From GCA-2731375 sp964590195 (GTDB lineage: Bacteria > Pseudomonadota > Alphaproteobacteria > GCA-2731375): a DNA stretch of 64,000 nucleotides. This document shows, piece after piece, positions 59,895 through 64,000 of the stretch. The stretch lies in NCBI GenBank assembly GCA_964590195.1, contig CAZPWJ010000019.1:1-64000 (forward strand), given 5' to 3'. Under the pieces are notes generated by a model, which did no database searches, was not told where the DNA came from, and was given only the letters and a program-made list of their open reading frames with translations. Position 1 is the stretch's first letter, and every line of letters starts with the position of its first letter. The position numbers were made by a program, and so were the translations under genes.

Positions 59895-61366
59895 GGCCTG
59901 CCCTCCGCCAAAATGCGCGCGGCGACCTGCCCATCATCAAAGGGATGGGTGACGCCGGCGACGGTCTGTCCGGTTTCATGCCCCTTGCCGGCAAGCAGCA
60001 GAACATCGTCCGGAGCCAATGCTGCGATGCCAGCGGCGATGGCCTCGCCCCGATCCCCGATCTCAATGCCGCCTGGGCAGTCGGCCATGATTTCAGCCCG
60101 GATAGCATCAGGCGCTTCACTGCGTGGGTTGTCATCGGTGACAATTACTTTGTCCGCCAGATCGGCGGCGATGCGGCCCATCAAGGGGCGTTTGCCACGG
60201 TCCCGGTCGCCGCCGCAGCCAAAGACCACGACCAATTGCCCCTTGGTATGGGGCCGCAGGGCGGTGATGGCAGCCCGCAGGGCTTCGGGCTTGTGGGCAT
60301 AATCGACAAAGACGCCGCCTTTGTCGGCTGGGCCTGCGACCGCCTGCAAACGTCCCGGCACGCCGGTCAGCCGCGCGGCGGCGGCCAGCACGGCTTCGGG
60401 CTCTTCGCCGCAAGCCAACACAAGGGCGATGGCGCACAGGACGTTCTCTGCCTGGAAGGCACCGATCAACGGCAGGTCCAGCACGGCCTGCCGGCCCTTG
60501 GCCGAAACGGTCAATCTCTGCCCATGGCCGACCAGTTCGCGGCGCGGCAGATCAACATCGCCCCCCACGCCGAAAGTCAGCACATTGTGCTTCCGTGCCT
60601 GGCAGGCGGCACGCAAGCGCGGCGTCAGGTCAGACGATGCCGGCAGCACGGCGGTGCCGCCCGGCGCCATGACGACGTTGAACAGATGCAGCTTGGCCTG
60701 AAGGTAGGCTTCCTCGTCCGCGTGATAATCCAAATGGTCGCGCGACAGATTGGTGAAGGCCGCGACCATCACCTTGACCCAATCCAGGCGCCGCTGCTCC
60801 AGACCATGGCTGGATGCTTCCAGTGCCAGATGATCCACGCCGGCATCAGCCAGGTCGCGCAATGCTTCATGCAGGACAACCGGGTCCGGCGTGGTATGGG
60901 CCAGTTTGCGCTGCAAGGGCCCGGAATTGACGCCCAACGTCCCAAGGCTGGCGCCAGAACGGCCCATGGCCACCCAGATCTGGCGCACGAAATCGGCGAC
61001 GGAGCTTTTTCCCGATGTGCCGGTTACCGCCACGATGGTCTTGGGCTGGGCGGCAAAAAAGCGCGCCGCCAGTTGCGAGAGGCGGCGGCGTGGTTCTTCA
61101 TCCTCGATGACCGGCACATCAACGGGGTGATCCGGCATGGTGCCCAGCGTTGCCGCCAAACCGGGCGGCCCCAGCAGGGCGGCGGCGCCGCGGCGGATGG
61201 CCTCGGGCACGAAATCAGCGCCGTCCAAGGCACTGTCGGCGACACTACTGGGCAGGGCGGCGAACAGATAGCCGGGCTCGACCAGGCGGCTGTCCGCCGT
61301 CAGTCCGGTAATCTCCCTATCCGCCAACTGGCTCACGTTGTTCCCCATCAATTCAGTTAACCGCAA
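59891..61366 (-). CDS. murE: UDP-MurNAc-L-Ala-D-Glu:meso-diaminopimelate ligase
   Basis: This Mur ligase of about 491 residues adds the third residue of the stem peptide. The motif D-N-P-R starting at residue 412 marks the meso-diaminopimelate type. The N-terminal domain has I-T-G-L-T-A-D-S-R-x-V-x-P-G-Y-L-F-A-A-L and the ATP loop is G-T-S-G-K-S-S. The start is probably TTG at 61366, giving M-R-L-T-E-L as in homologues. GAGG lies 9 bases before it, whereas the ATG at 61348 has no Shine-Dalgarno sequence. The TTG start overlaps the ftsI end by 14 bases. Confidence 0.95.
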   Translation of the reverse strand: MRLTELMGNNVSQLADREITGLTADSRLVEPGYLFAALPSSVADSALDGADFVPEAIRRGAAALLGPPGLAATLGTMPDHPVDVPVIEDEEPRRRLSQLAARFFAAQPKTIVAVTGTSGKSSVADFVRQIWVAMGRSGASLGTLGVNSGPLQRKLAHTTPDPVVLHEALRDLADAGVDHLALEASSHGLEQRRLDWVKVMVAAFTNLSRDHLDYHADEEAYLQAKLHLFNVVMAPGGTAVLPASSDLTPRLRAACQARKHNVLTFGVGGDVDLPRRELVGHGQRLTVSAKGRQAVLDLPLIGAFQAENVLCAIALVLACGEEPEAVLAAAARLTGVPGRLQAVAGPADKGGVFVDYAHKPEALRAAITALRPHTKGQLVVVFGCGGDRDRGKRPLMGRIAADLADKVIVTDDNPRSEAPDAIRAEIMADCPGGIEIGDRGEAIAAGIAALAPDDVLLLAGKGHETGQTVAGVTHPFDDGQVAARILAEGRP

Positions 61367-63125
61367 TGTTCCGGCCTCGATGATCGACCCGGCTATACAA
61401 TGGCTGCGCCATGGCCCGCCGGACCGGCGCTGCTTCGTTGTCCTGTGGCCGCACGCCAAGAATTGGCGCGATCCGGCTGACGACTCGGCCGGTCAGCGGC
61501 GCCGCCGTCCAGCCGGCTGTGGCATAGCCATGGGTTTCCACATCGCCCTGCGGTTCGTCCAACAGCAGGTAGACGACATATTTCGGCGCGGTCATGGGAA
61601 AGGCGGCAACAAATGAAGAAATCAAGGCCTTGCGGCGATAGCCCCCGGCGCCTGCCTTTTCCGCCGTACCGGTTTTTCCGCCCACCAGATAGCCCGGCGC
61701 CTGGGCCTTGCGCCCAGTACCTTTTTCAACCACGGCACGCAGCAGGCGGCGCAGTTGCTTCGAGGTCCGTTTTGAAATCACCTGGACGCCAACCGTTCGC
61801 TCACCGGGTTTGCGCTTGATCAAGGTGGCGGGCAGCAGGACGCCGCCATTGACCATCGCCGCGAAGGCGGAGGCGAACTGCACCGGCGAGACCGCCAGAC
61901 CATGGCCATAGGCCGCCGTCATGGTCGAGATATCACCCCAGCGGGCCGGCGTGATGGGCATGCCGACTTCGGGCAATTCCAGGCTGGGCCGGCCCAACAG
62001 GCCAAAGCGGTCGAGGTATTTGCGTTGCCCGTCGCGGCCCACGTCCATTGCCATTTTGGCGGCACCGATGTTGGAGGAATAGATCAGAATTTCCGGCACC
62101 GACAACCAACGCTTCTTGGCGTGGCTGTCACGGATGGTGAAGCGGGCCACGCGGATCGGCTTGGTCGCGTCATAACCACCGCGAATTTTCGTGGCCCCGC
62201 TGTCCAGGGCCATGGCCACCGTCAGCACCTTGAAGACCGATCCCAGTTCGTAGACGCCCTTTGTGGCGCGGTTAAACCGCGCCAAGGCCGGCGCGGCGGA
62301 GGGATGATTGGGATCAAAATCAGGCAGGGATACCAGGCCCATGATCTCGCCCGTATTTGCGTTCAATACCAGGCCGGCCGCACCGGTGGCCCGGAACCGG
62401 CCCATGGCCGCCGTCAATTCATCGCGCAGCGCGTGCTGGACCCGCACATCAAGCGATACCTGCAAGGCCTGACCCCGGGGGCCGCGCTCGCGCATTTCCT
62501 GATCGAAGTACTTTTCCATGCCCGAGATGCCGTTGCCATCAACATCCGTGAAACCCAGGACATGGGATTCGAGCGAGCCATGAGGATACAGGCGGCGCTG
62601 TTCATCGCGGAAATGCAAACCCGGAATGCCCAGGCCGTTGACCGCCGCCTGTTGCGATGGCGTCAGATTCCGCTTCAACCAGACAAAGGCACGGTCCGAC
62701 GCCAGGCGCTCCTGCACCGCCGCCAAGCTTAATTCAGGCAACACGCCAACCAAACGCCGCGCGGCCTTGGCCGCATCGGGCACTGATCTGGCATCGGCGT
62801 AGAGGGATGCGGTCAACAGGTTGGTCGCCAACAAGGTACCGTTCCGGTCCACGATATCGGCCCTCCCGGCGGTGGCCTTGGTGGGCGCGGCGGTGGTGAA
62901 GGCCAGGGACTGCCCCGGCTCGCGAATAACGGTCAGCTCGATCAGGCGGCCAGCCAGAACAAAGAAGCTGACGGCGAACACCAGGGCCACGGTCACCAAC
63001 CGGGTGCGGCCAGTGCGGATTGCCTGGACCTTGCTGCCCACCAAATGGGTGTCATCCTCGATTTCGTGTTCAGGGCCGCCGGTAAGAGGCGCCGGGCCGG
63101 GGTACGGCATATGGGACTGTGTCAT
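61353..63125 (-). CDS. ftsI: Septal peptidoglycan transpeptidase FtsI (PBP3)
   Basis: This 590-residue class B penicillin-binding protein cross-links septal peptidoglycan. One membrane helix near residues 45-65 anchors it. The pedestal domain precedes the transpeptidase domain with the nucleophile Ser296 in S-V-F-K, the S-S-N triad in I-Y-S-S-N-I-G and K484-T-G in G-G-K-T-G-T-A. The cytoplasmic N-terminus is about 40 residues and hydrophilic. It overlaps ftsL by 4 bases (ATGA) and murE as described there. Confidence 0.96.
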   Translation of the reverse strand: MTQSHMPYPGPAPLTGGPEHEIEDDTHLVGSKVQAIRTGRTRLVTVALVFAVSFFVLAGRLIELTVIREPGQSLAFTTAAPTKATAGRADIVDRNGTLLATNLLTASLYADARSVPDAAKAARRLVGVLPELSLAAVQERLASDRAFVWLKRNLTPSQQAAVNGLGIPGLHFRDEQRRLYPHGSLESHVLGFTDVDGNGISGMEKYFDQEMRERGPRGQALQVSLDVRVQHALRDELTAAMGRFRATGAAGLVLNANTGEIMGLVSLPDFDPNHPSAAPALARFNRATKGVYELGSVFKVLTVAMALDSGATKIRGGYDATKPIRVARFTIRDSHAKKRWLSVPEILIYSSNIGAAKMAMDVGRDGQRKYLDRFGLLGRPSLELPEVGMPITPARWGDISTMTAAYGHGLAVSPVQFASAFAAMVNGGVLLPATLIKRKPGERTVGVQVISKRTSKQLRRLLRAVVEKGTGRKAQAPGYLVGGKTGTAEKAGAGGYRRKALISSFVAAFPMTAPKYVVYLLLDEPQGDVETHGYATAGWTAAPLTGRVVSRIAPILGVRPQDNEAAPVRRAMAQPLYSRVDHRGRNIAVN

Positions 63126-63535
63126 CGCCGCTCCCCGCTGCTGGCCAGAACGATCCGTTCACCGCGCCGCGGCTTGACTGGCTTCCAACCCGGCACCGGC
63201 GGGCCCTTGCTGGCGCCATCGGCTTTCCCGCCGTCATCCTTGCTATCCGCTGCCGTCTTCGGCTTTAGGGGCAGGCTTGCCAATGTGCCAACCTGTGTGA
63301 TGGCCATGGGCCGCAAATCCAGATGACGCTGGGCCAGGGCCTGCACACGACTGGGCTGGTTGAGGAAACTCAACTCCGCCGCCAGAATACGGCTGTTGCG
63401 GCGATTGTCCTCGACCTTCGCGGTTGCGGCCGCCAGGTCCCGCTCCAATTGCTGAACCTCGGATTCCAGGCGGTACAGGCCAAGCGAAACGGCTAGCACC
63501 AACAGCAGCACGACAACGGTGATGGGCCATCTCAT
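63122..63535 (-). CDS. ftsL: Cell division protein FtsL
   Basis: This 137-residue bitopic divisome protein pairs with FtsB to activate FtsWI. A membrane helix occupies residues 4-22 (PITVVVLLLVLAVSLGLYR). A leucine-rich coiled coil follows (L-E-S-E-V-Q-Q-L-E-R-D-L to about residue 60), then the segment F-L-N-Q-P-S-R-V-Q-A-L-A-Q-R-H-L-D-L-R-P. The C-terminal 45 residues are polar and less conserved. Sequence conservation in this family is low, so position after rsmH and before ftsI adds weight. It overlaps both neighbours by 4 bases. Confidence 0.9.
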   Translation of the reverse strand: MRWPITVVVLLLVLAVSLGLYRLESEVQQLERDLAAATAKVEDNRRNSRILAAELSFLNQPSRVQALAQRHLDLRPMAITQVGTLASLPLKPKTAADSKDDGGKADGASKGPPVPGWKPVKPRRGERIVLASSGERR

Positions 63536-64000
63536 AATGCCACCTCCATATCATTCGCCGGTAAATCATTGGCTGGAACATCGGTACGCTGGGCAACCCG
63601 CAAGCGGGCTGAACGGGCCCTGGGATTGACCGCTATTTCCGCATCCGTGGGCTTCGTGGCGGCACGGCGGGGCAGTTTAAAGGTTATCGGGCGTTGATCT
63701 TCGTTGGGCGGACGGTGGCGGGAACCGCCGGGTTGCAGGCCGGCCCGCTGGCTCAGGAATTGTTTCACCTCCCGGTCTTCCAGGGAATGGAACGAAACCA
63801 CCGCCAACCAGCCCTGGGGCGCCAACAGGCGCTCCGCCGCGGCCAGGCCAAGGCGCAATTCCTCGATCTCGCTGTTTACGTAGATGCGCAGGGCCTGAAA
63901 GGTTCGGGTGGCGGGGTGGATGCGCTTGCCGCCCTTTTTATTTTTTCCACCGCTCGATCCCACGGCCTTGGCGACGATCTCGGCCAAGACGGAGGTGCGC
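63532..64000 (-). CDS. rsmH: 16S rRNA m4C1402 methyltransferase RsmH, C-terminal part
   Basis: Only the last 155 or so residues are in the window; the gene continues beyond base 64000. Visible RsmH features are T-F-Q-A-L-R-I-Y-V-N-S-E-I-E-E-L, G-W-L-A-V-V-S-F-H-S-L-E-D-R-E-V-K, and the C-terminal basic segment ending with N-P-R-A-R-S-A-R-L-R-V-A. The enzyme methylates N4 of C1402 in 16S rRNA. It is the first dcw gene seen here; mraZ, usually before it, would lie outside. It overlaps ftsL by 4 bases. Confidence 0.95.
   Translation of the reverse strand, partial: RTSVLAEIVAKAVGSSGGKNKKGGKRIHPATRTFQALRIYVNSEIEELRLGLAAAERLLAPQGWLAVVSFHSLEDREVKQFLSQRAGLQPGGSRHRPPNEDQRPITFKLPRRAATKPTDAEIAVNPRARSARLRVAQRTDVPANDLPANDMEVAL

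Noticed and set aside
59879..61360. A 493-codon open frame opposite murE
   Set aside because: Antisense shadow of MurE; no domain is recognisable.

Overview
The window is a GC-rich chromosomal segment of an alphaproteobacterium, most likely of the Rhodospirillales or a relative. The evidence is a DUF4167 protein (a family largely confined to Alphaproteobacteria), the alphaproteobacterial gene order lysC-ptsP-rodZ-ispG-hisS-prfA-prmC-DUF4167-clpB, and a complete division and cell wall (dcw) cluster using a meso-diaminopimelate type MurE. An lpxC gene implies a lipid A outer membrane. I see no rRNA, tRNA, CRISPR array, prophage or insertion sequence. Placement below class is inference.

Layout. 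1-5300: a non-coding, repeat-bearing left end, a class III nucleotide cyclase fused to TolB-like and TPR domains, and a translationally coupled TPR38/M81 (MlrC-like) pair. 5300-13250: a Bax inhibitor-1 membrane protein, a ybbA-ybbP ABC module divergent from tesA, a 2H RNA ligase-like phosphodiesterase, a small zincin, a secreted Sel1-repeat protein and a pterin dehydratase. 13300-16600: an HSD10-like SDR, a YkvA protein and acetoacetyl-CoA synthetase. 16580-17300: a higBA toxin-antitoxin unit with a palindromic operator and an apparently leaderless toxin mRNA.

17341-28196 is the most unusual part. Three consecutive isocitrate lyase/PEP-mutase superfamily lyases overlap or abut a LeuC/LeuD-type hydro-lyase. 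After a repeat element come an acyl-CoA dehydrogenase, both subunits of a methylcrotonyl-CoA-type biotin carboxylase and an MFS transporter. The first five genes resemble, in enzyme classes, the dimethylmaleate hydratase plus dimethylmalate lyase pair of nicotinate fermentation. The second block resembles the start of leucine or isoprenoid-acid catabolism but lacks the matching hydratase and HMG-CoA-type lyase. Together they may form an undescribed route for a branched or dicarboxylic acid.

28200-43600 holds housekeeping genes mainly on the minus strand: clpB, DUF4167, prmC, prfA, hisS, ispG, rodZ, ptsP, lysC and a small conserved-looking protein. A MOSC protein lies within this stretch on the plus strand. 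ubiG and a DUF2889 gene follow. 45100-64000 reads on the minus strand, in transcription order, as rsmH (cut by the window end)-ftsL-ftsI-murE-murF-mraY-murD-ftsW-murG-murC-murB-ddl-ftsQ-ftsA-(possible 35-residue ORF)-ftsZ. Almost every junction overlaps by 1-4 bases or is only a few bases long. A strong intrinsic terminator follows ftsZ, and lpxC lies beyond it as a separate unit.
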